In this document: positions 1 through 9,348 of the stretch, one piece after another
Numbering within the stretch: the first letter of the stretch is position 1
How the letters are laid out: each line of letters opens with the position of its first letter
DNA from: Leptospira mtsangambouensis
GTDB taxonomy: Bacteria > Spirochaetota > Leptospiria > Leptospirales > Leptospiraceae
DNA: 64,000 nt
Assembly (NCBI RefSeq): GCF_004770475.1
Contig: NZ_RQHK01000002.1
Location: 141,001 to 205,000, forward strand
Direction: 5' to 3'
Position numbers and translations under genes: made by a program
The notes under the pieces: generated by a model
Told to the model about the DNA's origin: nothing
Database searches by the model: none
The model's input: only the letters and a program-made list of their open reading frames with translations

Positions 1-575
1 GTTTTGACATACACTTCTGCAAACTTAGGATATGGAAATTTAAATTCTTTTTTAATCCATCGGTAGTGGATGGATTTTAGATACCCTGCGCGGAAGTAGA
101 ATTTTTTTTCACCTGTATAAACGAGAGGAATTGCTTGGGCGATGGAATCCTCATCTAATTTTAGATCCATTCGAAGTTTTGTATAACCTAGGTTCAGCCA
201 AACAATCGAAAGGGGAGTCTTCCAAAACTGGTTCCATAAAAAAGAAAACCCATTTGGTTTTACTTTTCTCTCCCTAAATAAAACTGCATCTCGTAAAATT
301 TCTGTTAGTTTGTTTAACTTTTTTTGGGTATAAAGTTTTGGAAAAATCCAGTGGTAGAGACTTTGCCAAAATGTTAAAGGAATGAATAAATTGACATTTA
401 ACTTGGCCTTTCCCAAGGCTTTTGGTTCTGTGTTCCAATCCATTACCACGACTGGGCGGAAAAAAGAAAACCCCTGGTAATCCCAATCCTTACAGATTTG
501 TTTCAATTCTTTCTCTGTCATAGGGAGATGTTCTAATGAAATTGCGATAAAGATTGTTTTTTGGATTTTCCGCAT
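1..575 (-). CDS. Hypothetical protein, N-terminal part (cut by window edge)
   Basis: An open frame runs on the minus strand from an ATG at 575-573 to the window edge, giving at least 191 residues without a stop. It begins MRKIQKTIFIAISLEHLPM and is rich in aromatic and basic residues (WNQFWKTPLSIVWLNLGYTK). There is no signal peptide and I recognise no domain. The start lies 35 bp from the divergent LOG-family gene, so the two probably share a short promoter region. The length of the open frame and the protein-like composition support a real gene; the C-terminus lies outside the window and the function is unknown. Confidence 0.6.
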   Translation of the reverse strand, partial: MRKIQKTIFIAISLEHLPMTEKELKQICKDWDYQGFSFFRPVVVMDWNTEPKALGKAKLNVNLFIPLTFWQSLYHWIFPKLYTQKKLNKLTEILRDAVLFRERKVKPNGFSFLWNQFWKTPLSIVWLNLGYTKLRMDLKLDEDSIAQAIPLVYTGEKKFYFRAGYLKSIHYRWIKKEFKFPYPKFAEVYVK

Positions 576-609
576 TTTTTATACCATTCGGTCGATCTAT
601 GATATTAAG

Positions 610-1374
610 ATGAATGATTTAGCCTTTGAGAATCAAAGTTTTTTATGGGGAAATGAAGCAGGACCCGTTCGAATCCTTTCTGAATACCTCCACCCCAAAT
701 CGGAATTCCAAACACATGGAATCACGGATACAATTGTTGTGTTTGGTTCAGCTCGCATTCCTTCTCCAGAAACTCCCAAAACAAATCCTCCTTCCCCGAT
801 TGAATCATTGAGCCATTATTATACAGAAGCATGTGAGTTTTCACGATTGATTTCCGAATGGGCCGATTTGTTCAAACAGGAAAATCCAGATAGAAATTTA
901 CACATTTGTACTGGCGGTGGGCCTGGGATTATGGAAGCCGGGAACCGGGGAGCAAAAGAGGCTGGATCCAAATCCGTTGCCCTAAATATTGTTTTGCCTC
1001 ATGAACAACATGTAAATCCTTATGTTGATCCAGAACTTGCCTTTGAATTTCATTATTTTTTTATGAGAAAACTTTGGTTTATGAAAACTTGCCGGGGGAT
1101 GATTGCCTTTCCTGGTGGGTTTGGAACCTTTGATGAACTATTTGAAACCCTCACCTTGGTCCAGACGGGAAAAAAATCCAGGATTCCTATTTTGTTGTAC
1201 GGGACAGAATTTTGGACTAGTGTGATCAATTTCAAAAAACTAGCAGAGATGCGTCTGATTTCGGAAGAAGACCTCCATTTGTTTGGGTTTGCTGATACTC
1301 CCATCGATGCACTTCGTTTCTTTCAGGAAAAGATTCGTTTCGAATTGACCCATTCTGAGGGTACAAAAACATAG
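610..1374 (+). CDS. LOG-family (TIGR00730-type) Rossmann-fold protein
   Basis: A 254-residue protein of the LOG / 'lysine decarboxylase-like' family. Characterised members release free bases from nucleotide 5'-monophosphates (cytokinin riboside monophosphate phosphoribohydrolase); the substrate in bacteria without cytokinins is often unclear. Visible signatures are CTGGGPGIMEAGNRGAKEAG near residue 100 and the PGGFGTFDELFE motif near residue 160, matching the family's PGGxGTxxE phosphate-binding and catalytic motif. A 60-residue N-terminal stretch before the Rossmann core (VVFGSARIP) is longer than in minimal LOG proteins. It is followed 18 bp later by rpmB. No clear Shine-Dalgarno precedes the ATG. 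The family call is firm; the exact reaction is not. Confidence 0.9.
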   Translation: MNDLAFENQSFLWGNEAGPVRILSEYLHPKSEFQTHGITDTIVVFGSARIPSPETPKTNPPSPIESLSHYYTEACEFSRLISEWADLFKQENPDRNLHICTGGGPGIMEAGNRGAKEAGSKSVALNIVLPHEQHVNPYVDPELAFEFHYFFMRKLWFMKTCRGMIAFPGGFGTFDELFETLTLVQTGKKSRIPILLYGTEFWTSVINFKKLAEMRLISEEDLHLFGFADTPIDALRFFQEKIRFELTHSEGTKT

Positions 1375-1392
1375 CGAAACAAGGTAATAATT

Positions 1393-1677
1393 ATGGCTAG
1401 AACATGTGTAGTAACCGGAAAAGGAACGACGGCAGGGAACAATGTATCCCATTCTCATAAAAAGAACCGCCGTATCTGGAAGGTGAATGTGATCACAAAG
1501 AAAATCTTTTTAGAAGACGAGAACCGTTGGGTTCGCGTTAAGATTTCTACACGTGCTTTGAGAACTCTTCGTAAAAAAGGTTTGAAAGTGGCAATCAAAG
1601 ACCACGGTGGCGATATCGCTGCAATCACTCCTAAAAAATACGTAGGGATTACTCCAAAAGCACAACCAGCAGCTTAA
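1393..1677 (+). CDS. rpmB: 50S ribosomal protein L28
   Basis: A 94-residue basic protein beginning [20 protein letters not shown], the typical L28 N-terminus (R-x-C-x-x-T-G-K), followed by [11 protein letters not shown] and a C-terminal half with the [12 protein letters not shown] helix. L28 is a component of the large ribosomal subunit. Length and motifs fit the spirochaete L28 form, which has a longer C-terminal tail than the E. coli protein (78 aa). AAGGTAATAATT before the ATG supplies a ribosome binding site. It stands alone rather than beside rpmG; the next gene, nth, begins 23 bp downstream. Confidence 0.97.
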   Translation: MARTCVVTGKGTTAGNNVSHSHKKNRRIWKVNVITKKIFLEDENRWVRVKISTRALRTLRKKGLKVAIKDHGGDIAAITPKKYVGITPKAQPAA

Positions 1678-1689
1678 ATTCTTTTAAGC
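1672..1689 (+). repeat. Short inverted repeat at the end of rpmB
   Basis: Perfect 7-bp arms (GCTTAAA / TTTAAGC) with a 4-nt loop overlap the rpmB stop codon. The stem is AT-rich and is followed by GCACTTTTGG rather than a long T run. It could be a weak attenuator between rpmB and nth or an RNA-processing hairpin. Confidence 0.35.
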
Positions 1690-1700
1690 GCACTTTTGGA

Positions 1701-2342
1701 TTGAAACAATCCAGAAAAACACCAAAAGTCACCGAAGTCTACCGTCTCCTCGAGGCGGAGTTCGGTGCAGTAGAAACTCCCCTCACGTTTACGAAACCTT
1801 ATGAATTAGCAATTGCGGTCATTTTAAGTGCACAATGTACTGATGAACGTGTAAACCAAGTCACACCCGAACTTTTTCGTACCTTTCCCACACTTGAATC
1901 TTTTGCAGAGGCACCTCTAACGGCCATAGAGAAAAAAATATTCTCCACAGGGTTTTATAAAAACAAAGCCAAAAGCATCCAGGGTTTTGCGCGGATGGTT
2001 CTTTCCGAATTCGGTGGTGAAATTCCAAAGACGATGGAAGAAGCCATTAAACTTCCTGGGTTTGGAAGGAAAACTGCCAATGTGGTTCTTGCAGAGATTT
2101 ATGGAGTCGTGGAAGGATTCGTTGTGGACACCCATGTGAAACGACTCACCAAACGATTGGGTTTTACAAAAAAAACTGATCCCGTACAAATTGAACGGGA
2201 GATGATGAAGATGACTCCTAAGGAGATTTGCCGAAACCTATCTCTGTACCTAATATTTCTCGGTCGTAAGTACTGCCAGGCCCGCCGGACATTTTGTTCG
2301 ACTTGTCCTCTTTCTTCCCTATGTCCTTCGTTTTCGGAGTAG
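1701..2342 (+). CDS. nth: Endonuclease III (DNA glycosylase/AP lyase)
   Basis: A 213-residue base-excision-repair enzyme that removes oxidised pyrimidines and cleaves at abasic sites. It shows the helix-hairpin-helix LPGFGRKTANVVLAEIYG with the catalytic lysine (about residue 123), the catalytic aspartate in FVVDTHVKR (about 142), and the C-terminal 4Fe-4S loop with spacing C-x6-C-x2-C-x5-C (CQARRTFCSTCPLSSLC). All catalytic and cluster residues are present. The frame starts at a TTG (1701). The last 125 bases overlap, antiparallel, the 3' end of the gene at 2218-3051, so the Fe-S loop region is coding on both strands. Confidence 0.95.
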   Translation: MKQSRKTPKVTEVYRLLEAEFGAVETPLTFTKPYELAIAVILSAQCTDERVNQVTPELFRTFPTLESFAEAPLTAIEKKIFSTGFYKNKAKSIQGFARMVLSEFGGEIPKTMEEAIKLPGFGRKTANVVLAEIYGVVEGFVVDTHVKRLTKRLGFTKKTDPVQIEREMMKMTPKEICRNLSLYLIFLGRKYCQARRTFCSTCPLSSLCPSFSE

Positions 2343-3051
2343 GTTTCTCTAAACCTTCTTCTGTTTCCGATTCTTTTTTTTGTTTCCAAGAACGATTTCT
2401 ATCTGTTAAGTTTATGGATTCTAATTTGTAATCCAAACGAATTAAGTTTCGTTTGCGAAAGAATAAATTCAAAGTGCCAAGTCTACCATAGTCTTTTGGG
2501 CATTCAATTTGGTGTACATTGGATAAATATCGAAACCTAGACATTGGTTTCCCTTCTACAAGAAGGAAGAGTGGGAGTTCTGGGTGGTTTTGCCAAGGTA
2601 GGAGAGGAATTTTGGTTTCATCGTCGTTATTTACATAAACAATCCAACCATCGTAGTCCTCAATATTTTTGACATCGATCAGTTCTTGAATAGAACCTAA
2701 ACCAAGTTTGACGGGGCCATGGTTCATTTCTCTCGGTTTCCCAAGAGTGAATCCATCAAAGGGAAATTCTAAGGGTTTGTCTTTGGGCGTAAAAGGGTAC
2801 AACATGTACCCTTTCCCACGTTTTAAGTCCAAATCCATTTTTTCTCGTTCAACAAATCCGAGAAGGGCACTGAGGCCCCCACGTCCTTCCTCATCCATAC
2901 TGGTAAACAGTTCTTTACCACAATGGAAAAAAATTCGTAAAGGCCGGTCTTCTAAGCTTGGGTGAGCAAAAGAAACTGAGGAGAGAAGAAAAATCCCGAA
3001 TGTAACACTGGGAAACGGGGATCTTCCAAGAAAAGAAAGACGGATATTCAT
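2218..3051 (-). CDS. Exported hypothetical protein overlapping nth
   Basis: 277 residues. The N-terminus has a clear signal peptide (MNIRLSFLGRSPFPS, a hydrophobic stretch, then a VSFA-HPS cleavage-like site), so the product is probably periplasmic. The start of the mature part, PLRIFFHCGKELFTS followed by GRGGLSALLGFVERE, resembles the first motif of UshA-type 5'-nucleotidases but lacks the metal-binding Asp-x-His; that resemblance is weak inference. The last 50 residues are Lys/Glu/Pro-rich low complexity (KQKKESETEEGLEKPTPK), and much of this tail is antisense to the nth Fe-S loop. It is divergent from the ubiA-like gene with 93 bp between starts. Function unknown. Confidence 0.7.
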   Translation of the reverse strand: MNIRLSFLGRSPFPSVTFGIFLLSSVSFAHPSLEDRPLRIFFHCGKELFTSMDEEGRGGLSALLGFVEREKMDLDLKRGKGYMLYPFTPKDKPLEFPFDGFTLGKPREMNHGPVKLGLGSIQELIDVKNIEDYDGWIVYVNNDDETKIPLLPWQNHPELPLFLLVEGKPMSRFRYLSNVHQIECPKDYGRLGTLNLFFRKRNLIRLDYKLESINLTDRNRSWKQKKESETEEGLEKPTPKTKDIGKKEDKSNKMSGGPGSTYDREILGTEIGFGKSP

Positions 3052-3144
3052 AATTTGGGACCTTGGTTCTAAGAACGGAAGAAATCGAATCTGAATGAAC
3101 CAAAAAACCTTCAGTCTGTCTAAACTAAGGGCAGAAAGGATGCC

Positions 3145-4053
3145 ATGAACTTCTTTAAAAATCTAATTCTTTACGCTAAAATGGTTAAATTTTCCCATAC
3201 ACTCTTTGCTTTGCCCTTCGCTGGGATTAGTTTCCTCCTAGCTTATCTAGAATCCACGCTGGATACAGGTGATTTGCTCCGGATCGGGGCCCTTGTCCTT
3301 GTGTGTATGGTCACAGCCCGTAGCGCCGCGATGGGATTTAATCGTTATGTAGATTCGGAGATTGATGAAAAAAATCCCCGTACACAAAATAGAGAAATTC
3401 CTTCTGGAAAAATTTCCAAACTTTCGGCTCTTCTTTTCATTGGGCTTTCTTCTTTTATTTTTATCTTTGCCAGTTTCTTTGTGAACAAACTGGCATTTTT
3501 GCTCTCTTTTCCTGCACTGTTTGTTTTATTCCTTTATTCACTCACCAAACGATTCACTCTGTTTTGCCATTTGGTTTTGGGATTTGCAATTTCTCTTGCT
3601 CCTCTTGGTGCTTGGATTGCCATCACAGAAACTGTGAACTTGGTCCCAATTTTATTTTCTTTGGGACTACTCTTTCATATTTCCGCCTTTGATGTGTTAT
3701 ATGCCATTCAGGATATGGACTTTGACGCCAAAGAAAATCTTCATAGTATTCCTTCTCGTTTAGGAGAAACCAAATCAAGAGCCATCGCTGTTTTTCTCCA
3801 TAGTTTTTCTTTTGTATTTTTTATTTATGCAGGGATCAGTGCCGGACTTGGGCTTATGTATTTCCTGATCCTTTCTGTGATTGGAATTTTAGTTTTGTAT
3901 GAACATCGGATTTCTTACCAATACAAATCAAAAGATTTACCGATGGTTTTTTACCAAATCAATTCATGGATCAGCGTTGTTTTATTCCTGGCGATTTTAT
4001 TTGATAAGTGGAATGAGTTTTTATTAAAAATTTCTTCGGGTATTAGTTTCTAA
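3145..4053 (+). CDS. UbiA-family polyprenyltransferase (menaquinone/ubiquinone type)
   Basis: A 302-residue integral membrane protein with about eight hydrophobic segments. The UbiA family attaches a polyprenyl chain to an aromatic acid. The two Asp-rich motifs are intact: [20 protein letters not shown] (about residues 65-84) and [16 protein letters not shown] (about 182). It overlaps ubiX by one base (TAATG), so translation is likely coupled. The UbiA-UbiX pair fits quinone biosynthesis; spirochaetes make menaquinone, so the MqnP-like role of the futalosine route is a reasonable inference but is not shown by the sequence alone. A Shine-Dalgarno AAAGGA precedes the ATG. Confidence 0.9.
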   Translation: MNFFKNLILYAKMVKFSHTLFALPFAGISFLLAYLESTLDTGDLLRIGALVLVCMVTARSAAMGFNRYVDSEIDEKNPRTQNREIPSGKISKLSALLFIGLSSFIFIFASFFVNKLAFLLSFPALFVLFLYSLTKRFTLFCHLVLGFAISLAPLGAWIAITETVNLVPILFSLGLLFHISAFDVLYAIQDMDFDAKENLHSIPSRLGETKSRAIAVFLHSFSFVFFIYAGISAGLGLMYFLILSVIGILVLYEHRISYQYKSKDLPMVFYQINSWISVVLFLAILFDKWNEFLLKISSGISF

Positions 4054-4649
4054 TGAAACTTGTTGTAGGTCTTGCAGGTGCTAGCGGTAGTATTTATGCC
4101 GCCCGGTTTCTTCGTGCTTTGTCTGAGATAGAAGGCGAAACCTATATCACTGCAAGTCCTGCTGCATTACGGATTTTTTCCGAAGAGTATGAAACCAAAG
4201 TGGAGTCAGCAGAAGAGATTCTATCTTTTGTAGAAAACAAATGGAAAACAAAAACCAAACACAGGTTTCACGTTCGTAATTTTTTTGATATTGGTTCTGA
4301 TATTGCCAGTGGTTCCAATACTTGGGATGGGATGGTTGTGATTCCTTGTAGTATGAAAACGGTTGCTTCGATGTCTGCGGGTCTCACGGAAAATTTAATT
4401 GAAAGGGCAGCCGATGTCAGTTTGAAAGAAAGAAGAAGACTGATTGTTGTGCCAAGAGAAACTCCCTACAACCGCATCCACCTAAAAAATCTTCTTAGTT
4501 TGGATGAAGCAGGTGCCATCATCCTTCCTGCCTCTCCTGGGTTTTACCAAATGCCAAAAACTTTAGATGACTTAGGAGATTTTATTGCGGGAAGGATTTT
4601 GAATCTTCTTGGGGTCAACCAAACTCTATTTCCTAAGTGGTTGGGGTAA
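4053..4649 (+). CDS. ubiX: Flavin prenyltransferase UbiX
   Basis: 198 residues. UbiX makes prenylated FMN, the cofactor of UbiD-type decarboxylases used in quinone biosynthesis. The FMN-binding N-terminus [14 protein letters not shown] is typical, as are [15 protein letters not shown] (about residues 96-110), the basic loop [20 protein letters not shown] and the C-terminal [20 protein letters not shown]. It overlaps the upstream ubiA-like gene by one base and its last 17 bases overlap the convergent thioesterase. No ubiD-like gene is in this window, so the partner decarboxylase must lie elsewhere. Confidence 0.93.
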   Translation: MKLVVGLAGASGSIYAARFLRALSEIEGETYITASPAALRIFSEEYETKVESAEEILSFVENKWKTKTKHRFHVRNFFDIGSDIASGSNTWDGMVVIPCSMKTVASMSAGLTENLIERAADVSLKERRRLIVVPRETPYNRIHLKNLLSLDEAGAIILPASPGFYQMPKTLDDLGDFIAGRILNLLGVNQTLFPKWLG

Positions 4650-5046
4650 AGTTCCGAAAGTAAGCAGTTGGTTTTCCATTATCACCTAAACAAACGTAGG
4701 TGATGTCACTTTCAATCACAGCAGACATTTTTCCCGTTTGTGGATTGTTCGTGATGGCCAAAGTGCGAGAGGTCACGGAAGATTTTCCATATTTTACGAT
4801 TTTTCCGTAAATTTGAATGATGTCTCCGGCCCGAGCAGGGGATCGAAACACCACATTGTCCATACTCATGGTGACAATATTGGTATAACGGATTTTATTC
4901 ATCACATACATTGCCATTCCCTCATCGATCCAGGAGAGCATTTTTCCCCCAAATAGATTGTTATGGTAGTTCAAATCGTCTGGTTGGACCAGGTGTTGGG
5001 TGACCAGTTCCATATCTTGGAGTTTGTTCTGAATCGTATCGACCAT
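4633..5046 (-). CDS. Hotdog-fold acyl-CoA thioesterase (YciA-like)
   Basis: 137 residues from the chosen ATG at 5046; a longer frame to 5130 would run into the divergent pyrB start and adds an unrelated hydrophobic extension, so the shorter form is preferred. The sequence [19 protein letters not shown] followed by [16 protein letters not shown] is the typical acyl-CoA hydrolase hotdog helix region with the catalytic Asp/Glu, and [20 protein letters not shown] follows. The family hydrolyses acyl-CoA to free acid and CoA. It converges on ubiX with a 17-bp overlap and is divergent from pyrB (66 bp). Substrate range cannot be read from sequence. Confidence 0.88.
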   Translation of the reverse strand: MVDTIQNKLQDMELVTQHLVQPDDLNYHNNLFGGKMLSWIDEGMAMYVMNKIRYTNIVTMSMDNVVFRSPARAGDIIQIYGKIVKYGKSSVTSRTLAITNNPQTGKMSAVIESDITYVCLGDNGKPTAYFRNFTPTT

Positions 5047-5112
5047 AAATACCAAAAAATATGTTTTCGATTTATTCGATACCAAAAACCCTAGAGAAAA
5101 GATTTCCGAACT

Positions 5113-6045
5113 ATGTACTCTTACTCCCACAAAAACATCTTAGACACCCTCCAATTTTCCAAAGAAGACTTGGATTTTTTAATCGAAAAAACAAACCGTA
5201 TGAGTGTCCTCCACGAATCGGGGGAAGCGTTTGGAATTCTGAATGGAAAACTCCTTGCCTCCTTATTTTTTGAAGCAAGCACACGAACACGTATGTCCTT
5301 TGAAGCAGCGATGGAGAGGCTTGGGGGAAGGCTCATCTCAACAGTGGGATTCCAGTTCTCTTCGATCTCAAAGGGCGAAACTCTTTATGACACTATGAAG
5401 ATGATTGAAGCCTATGTGGACATAGCAGTCATCCGCCATCCAGTAGAAGGGTCATCTCGGATTGCAGCAGGGGCGGTCAATATTCCTGTGATCAATGCTG
5501 GAGATGGGGCTGGCCAACACCCTACACAGGCCCTTCTTGATTTATACACCATCGTTTCTGAGAAAGGAAAAATCGAAGGACTAAACATTGCCTTTATCGG
5601 AGATCTAAAATATGGAAGGACCATCCATTCCCTAATCAATCTTTTAAGACATTATCCAGTTCACTTATATCTCATTAGTCCTGAAGAACTCAAACTTCCA
5701 GAAAAATACAAAAAGAACTTAGAAGGTTTTCCCATGACTTGGGAAGAAACCACAGACATCAAAGCGTTTTGGGATGCCGATGTTGCTTATGTGACAAGGA
5801 TCCAAGAAGAAAGATTTCCAGATCACAGAGAATACGAAAAACTAAAAGATATTTATAAGGTGAACAAAGAACTAGTTCTTGCCTCCAAAAAAGACACAAC
5901 CATCCTCCATCCACTCCCACGTGTGAATGAACTTTCTACAGATGTAGATGATCTACCGAATGCAGCTTACTTCCGTCAGGCGAAATATGGTGTGGTGGTC
6001 AGAATGGTTTTACTTTGTCTGAGTCTCGGAGTGAATTTTGACTAA
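5113..6045 (+). CDS. pyrB: Aspartate carbamoyltransferase catalytic subunit
   Basis: 310 residues, the usual length of the catalytic chain. It catalyses carbamoyl phosphate + aspartate to carbamoyl aspartate, the committed step of pyrimidine synthesis. The carbamoyl-phosphate site [20 protein letters not shown] (about residues 51-70), the [11 protein letters not shown] motif (about 136) and the C-terminal [20 protein letters not shown] are all present. No pyrI regulatory subunit is adjacent. The stop overlaps the next gene's TTG start by 8 bp, and pyrB, the DUF2203 gene and dapL form an overlapping set. Confidence 0.96.
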   Translation: MYSYSHKNILDTLQFSKEDLDFLIEKTNRMSVLHESGEAFGILNGKLLASLFFEASTRTRMSFEAAMERLGGRLISTVGFQFSSISKGETLYDTMKMIEAYVDIAVIRHPVEGSSRIAAGAVNIPVINAGDGAGQHPTQALLDLYTIVSEKGKIEGLNIAFIGDLKYGRTIHSLINLLRHYPVHLYLISPEELKLPEKYKKNLEGFPMTWEETTDIKAFWDADVAYVTRIQEERFPDHREYEKLKDIYKVNKELVLASKKDTTILHPLPRVNELSTDVDDLPNAAYFRQAKYGVVVRMVLLCLSLGVNFD

Positions 6046-6406
6046 AAAGATTTGGACACTAGCGGAAGCAAAAGAAGTCCTTCCACTCGTGCGAGACATC
6101 ACAAGAGAATACTATTTAAGAGCTAGTGTTCTTGCTGATGATGTAAGGAACAAATTATTACCAGAAAATGTTTTAGAAGCCAAAGAAGAAGAAATTGGTG
6201 AAATCGTAAACCATTGGACAAATGAAATTTTGGCAATGCAGATCGATGTCAAAGGATTGTGGTTGGTAGACTTTGATCATGGCAGTGGGTTCTATTGTTG
6301 GACCTGGGGCGAAGAAGACGTGTTATACGAGCATGGTTATTTTGAAGGATTTAGATCGAGAAAACTCATAGAGGAAAATAAAGAAGAAAATGACTCAGAT
6401 AAATGA
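6038..6406 (+). CDS. DUF2203 family protein
   Basis: 122 residues, acidic. It shows the family's features: an N-terminal [20 protein letters not shown] helix, a middle acidic helix, then the conserved [20 protein letters not shown] with [19 protein letters not shown]. The function of DUF2203 is not established. The start is TTG at 6038, overlapping the end of pyrB by 8 bp, and the end overlaps dapL by 17 bp, so the three genes are probably translated from one message. The context joins it to pyrimidine and lysine synthesis only by position. Confidence 0.85.
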   Translation: MTKKIWTLAEAKEVLPLVRDITREYYLRASVLADDVRNKLLPENVLEAKEEEIGEIVNHWTNEILAMQIDVKGLWLVDFDHGSGFYCWTWGEEDVLYEHGYFEGFRSRKLIEENKEENDSDK

Positions 6407-7616
6407 AAACTATTTAAAATTGAAAGCAGGATATCTTTTTCCTGAAATCGGAAGAAGAGTGAAGGCTTATTCAGATGCCAACCAAAGTGCAAAAATCATT
6501 CGCCTTGGGATTGGAGATGTGACTTTACCACTCGCGCCAACGATTGTGAATGCGATGGTTGATGCTGCAAAAGAAATGGGAAGTTCTGCAGGTTTTCATG
6601 GTTACGGCCCAGAACAAGGATATTCCTTTCTCATCCAAAAAATCATCGCTCATGATTATACTGCTCGCGGCGTCCAAATTGCAGAAGATGAAGTTTTTGT
6701 TTCTGATGGATCTAAATGTGACTGTGGAAACATCCAAGAGATTTTTTCTTTAGATAGTAAAATCGCCGTGGTTGATCCCGTGTATCCAGTGTATGTTGAT
6801 ACAAACGTAATGGCAGGTCGAACAGGAGAAGTGGGTGCAGACGGAAGATATGCGAATATCATTTATATGCCAGCCACCGAAGAAAACAATTTTGAACCAG
6901 ACTTTCCAAAAGAAAAACCAGATATCATTTACCTTTGTTATCCCAATAACCCTACTGGAATGGTGGCAACAAAGGCACGCCTTACCGAATGGGTGAACTT
7001 TGCCAAAAAAATGGGAAGTATCATTCTGTATGATTCTGCTTACGAATCCTTTATCCAAGATCCTGCAATTCCAAAATCCATTTATGAAATCCCTGGTGCC
7101 AAAGAAGTAGCGATGGAATTTCGTTCGTTTTCTAAAACTGCAGGATTTACAGGAACACGCTGCGCTTACCTTGTGATTCCCAAAGACCTAAAAGGAAAAA
7201 CAAAAGCGGGTGAAGAAATCAGTTTTAATTCTCTTTGGAACCGCCGCCACACCACCAAGTTCAATGGAGTGTCTTATGTGACACAAAAAGGTGCTGAGGC
7301 AATTTTCTCCGCACAAGGCCAAGTAGAAATAAAGGAACAAATTTCCTATTATATGCAAAACGCGAAACTCATCCGCGAAGGTTTGGCGACGGCAGGATAC
7401 ACCGTATTCGGTGGAACCAATGCTCCTTATATTTGGCTAAAAACCCCACGCGGATTAAAATCCTGGGAATTTTTTGACGAACTTTTGGGAAAAGCACAAG
7501 TGGTTGGGACTCCCGGCTCGGGATTTGGGCCGGCTGGAGAAGGATATTTTCGACTTTCTGCCTTTGGTAAGCGGGAAGACGTGATTTCTGCCATTGAACG
7601 AATCCAAAAAATGTAA
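6390..7616 (+). CDS. dapL: LL-diaminopimelate aminotransferase
   Basis: A 408-residue class I/II PLP aminotransferase that converts tetrahydrodipicolinate directly to LL-diaminopimelate, the short route to lysine and peptidoglycan used by leptospires, chlamydiae and plants. Family-specific features include [13 protein letters not shown] near the N-terminus, [36 protein letters not shown] and the PLP lysine in [17 protein letters not shown] (about residue 248). The length is typical. It overlaps the DUF2203 gene by 17 bp. The call is strong because the KCDCGNIQ motif separates DapL from other aminotransferases. Confidence 0.95.
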   Translation: MTQINENYLKLKAGYLFPEIGRRVKAYSDANQSAKIIRLGIGDVTLPLAPTIVNAMVDAAKEMGSSAGFHGYGPEQGYSFLIQKIIAHDYTARGVQIAEDEVFVSDGSKCDCGNIQEIFSLDSKIAVVDPVYPVYVDTNVMAGRTGEVGADGRYANIIYMPATEENNFEPDFPKEKPDIIYLCYPNNPTGMVATKARLTEWVNFAKKMGSIILYDSAYESFIQDPAIPKSIYEIPGAKEVAMEFRSFSKTAGFTGTRCAYLVIPKDLKGKTKAGEEISFNSLWNRRHTTKFNGVSYVTQKGAEAIFSAQGQVEIKEQISYYMQNAKLIREGLATAGYTVFGGTNAPYIWLKTPRGLKSWEFFDELLGKAQVVGTPGSGFGPAGEGYFRLSAFGKREDVISAIERIQKM

Positions 7617-7669
7617 AATTTAGTCCTGGTTTTTCCCGTAGCTCCGATATATAAAAACAAGGTAGAGCT

Positions 7670-8662
7670 ATGGGAAAATGGAAATTCATCCTCTTTTTTG
7701 CAATGGTTGTGGGTCATATCTCACATATCAGCGCAGTATCTCCAGAACAGACGAATCTGGGGATTTTAATCTTTGAAAACAAAGAAAACTTAAATTTTAT
7801 CAATGTTGCTCTGAGTAATTTGGCTCCTTCGCAAGAAGAAACACAAAGTTCGGCGCAACCTGGAGCTGAAACTCCCGCTGCGGATCCTTCCAAAAAGAAT
7901 TTGGATTTTGATTATTTCAAACTCCTAAAAGCAGCCAACCAATCTGACTTTAGCGGAAACATGTGGTATCTGCAAAGTAACTATGTCTATGGATTTCGCC
8001 AACTTCGCCAAGCCCAAGGGGAGTTAAAAAATATTTTTGAAATCGTTCTTCAGAAATATATAGAAGATGCAAGAGCATTACTCGAAGCTGCGGCTCCTAC
8101 CATCATTCGCTCCAATGATAATAACGCCAAAGCATTGTTACGTCTTGGTTTTCGTGACCTTCGTTCTTCAGAAGACCTTTACACAACTGGTCTCAACTCA
8201 AGCCCACACCAATACCGATACAAACTCACTCTTTATAAAGAAGGGATTCTTACGCTCCGTCGTGCGAAACGTTTTGCCATCCTTGCGATGATTTATAGCA
8301 AAACACCAGATGAGGACAAACCAGAATACCAATACCGATCCAACGAGGATTTAAAAGATGCTCGTAATGAAGAAAAACAACGTAACTACGAGAAGGTGAG
8401 AGATACCATCATCAACTTCGTAGAAAACAAACGTATGGAAAGAACGGTGGTTCCTCCCGGAAACCCGGATGCAAAACCTTTGGATCTTTTAGAACAACAT
8501 GATGACAATTATGGACTCATCACTTCTAAAAAATTGGATCTACTTATGGAAGCCAATGCACAAATCAAAGAGACGGAAGGTGCAAGACGTGAGTCAGTTC
8601 CTCCAACTCCAAAGTTTGATGAAAACGGAAAAGCCATCTACCCAGAAGAAAAGAAAAAATAA
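7670..8662 (+). CDS. Exported hypothetical protein, first of a pair
   Basis: 330 residues with an N-terminal signal-like segment (GKWKFILFFAMVVGHISHIS) and a Pro/Ala/Gln-rich linker (about residues 58-78). The middle is helical and charged, with FRQLRQAQGELKNIFEI and LKDARNEEKQRNYEKVRD, and the C-terminus is Lys/Glu-rich (DENGKAIYPEEKKK). I recognise no catalytic motif. An AAGG precedes the ATG. The next gene starts one base after the stop and encodes another helical exported protein, so the two probably act together in the envelope. Unknown function; probably a leptospire-specific family. Confidence 0.75.
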   Translation: MGKWKFILFFAMVVGHISHISAVSPEQTNLGILIFENKENLNFINVALSNLAPSQEETQSSAQPGAETPAADPSKKNLDFDYFKLLKAANQSDFSGNMWYLQSNYVYGFRQLRQAQGELKNIFEIVLQKYIEDARALLEAAAPTIIRSNDNNAKALLRLGFRDLRSSEDLYTTGLNSSPHQYRYKLTLYKEGILTLRRAKRFAILAMIYSKTPDEDKPEYQYRSNEDLKDARNEEKQRNYEKVRDTIINFVENKRMERTVVPPGNPDAKPLDLLEQHDDNYGLITSKKLDLLMEANAQIKETEGARRESVPPTPKFDENGKAIYPEEKKK

Positions 8663-8663
8663 T

Positions 8664-9302
8664 ATGAAGTGGATTACAAGTGTTATCATCTTAAGTTTCA
8701 CTTTGGGACTTGTGGCCAAAACCACAATGTCTTACAGGGAACGTAAAAAACAATTAGATGGAAAAATAGCACTTGTACTCGATATCAAAGAACAGTTGAA
8801 GTTAGAGCCAGAAACTGGTAAAACTTCAATTGAATCCATCCGCACCCAAGTGGAAGAAACTTACCGTGCAGGTAACCGAGTGGAAATTGAAAAAACACTT
8901 TCCCTTGCCGAAGGGGACCTTCTTGTCACGCAACGAAAACTCTGTTTTCCCATGGAAGAATCAGCAAACGGGCTCTACCAAAAAGCCATGGGACAATGGA
9001 TCCTTCTTGAAGGAGAAGAAAAATCTGGTGCAAAAACTTTGGAATGGGATACCAAAGAAAAAATCCAAAGATACCTTTTGATGGCAAAAAGTGAAAAAGA
9101 CCACGCAAAAGAATACTTTTTGTCTGGGAATTACCAACTATCACTGCATACATACAAACGTTCGCTAGTTTACAGTCTTATGTCTTTACGATCGCAAAAA
9201 GCTGAGATCCCTGAAGAATACCAGTTGGCTGATAGTGTTTGGGTCCAACCAATTTGGATGGGACTTCATAAACAAAAGCAAACCTCAATCCAAGAAAACT
9301 AA
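8664..9302 (+). CDS. Membrane-anchored hypothetical protein, second of a pair
   Basis: 212 residues from the ATG at 8664, one base after the previous stop; the frame is open further upstream but that would lie inside the previous gene. The protein starts with a hydrophobic anchor (WITSVIILSFTLGLVAKTT) and continues with charged helices (YRERKKQLDGKIALVLDIKE; KEYFLSGNYQLSLHTYKRSL), reminiscent of a repeat or coiled-coil scaffold of TPR-like character, although no clear TPR consensus can be counted. It is very likely co-translated with the gene before it. Function unknown. Confidence 0.72.
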   Translation: MKWITSVIILSFTLGLVAKTTMSYRERKKQLDGKIALVLDIKEQLKLEPETGKTSIESIRTQVEETYRAGNRVEIEKTLSLAEGDLLVTQRKLCFPMEESANGLYQKAMGQWILLEGEEKSGAKTLEWDTKEKIQRYLLMAKSEKDHAKEYFLSGNYQLSLHTYKRSLVYSLMSLRSQKAEIPEEYQLADSVWVQPIWMGLHKQKQTSIQEN

Positions 9303-9348
9303 AAATTTCGATTTTCACTGATAACAAATTCGAAAGAATGACTGCTTA

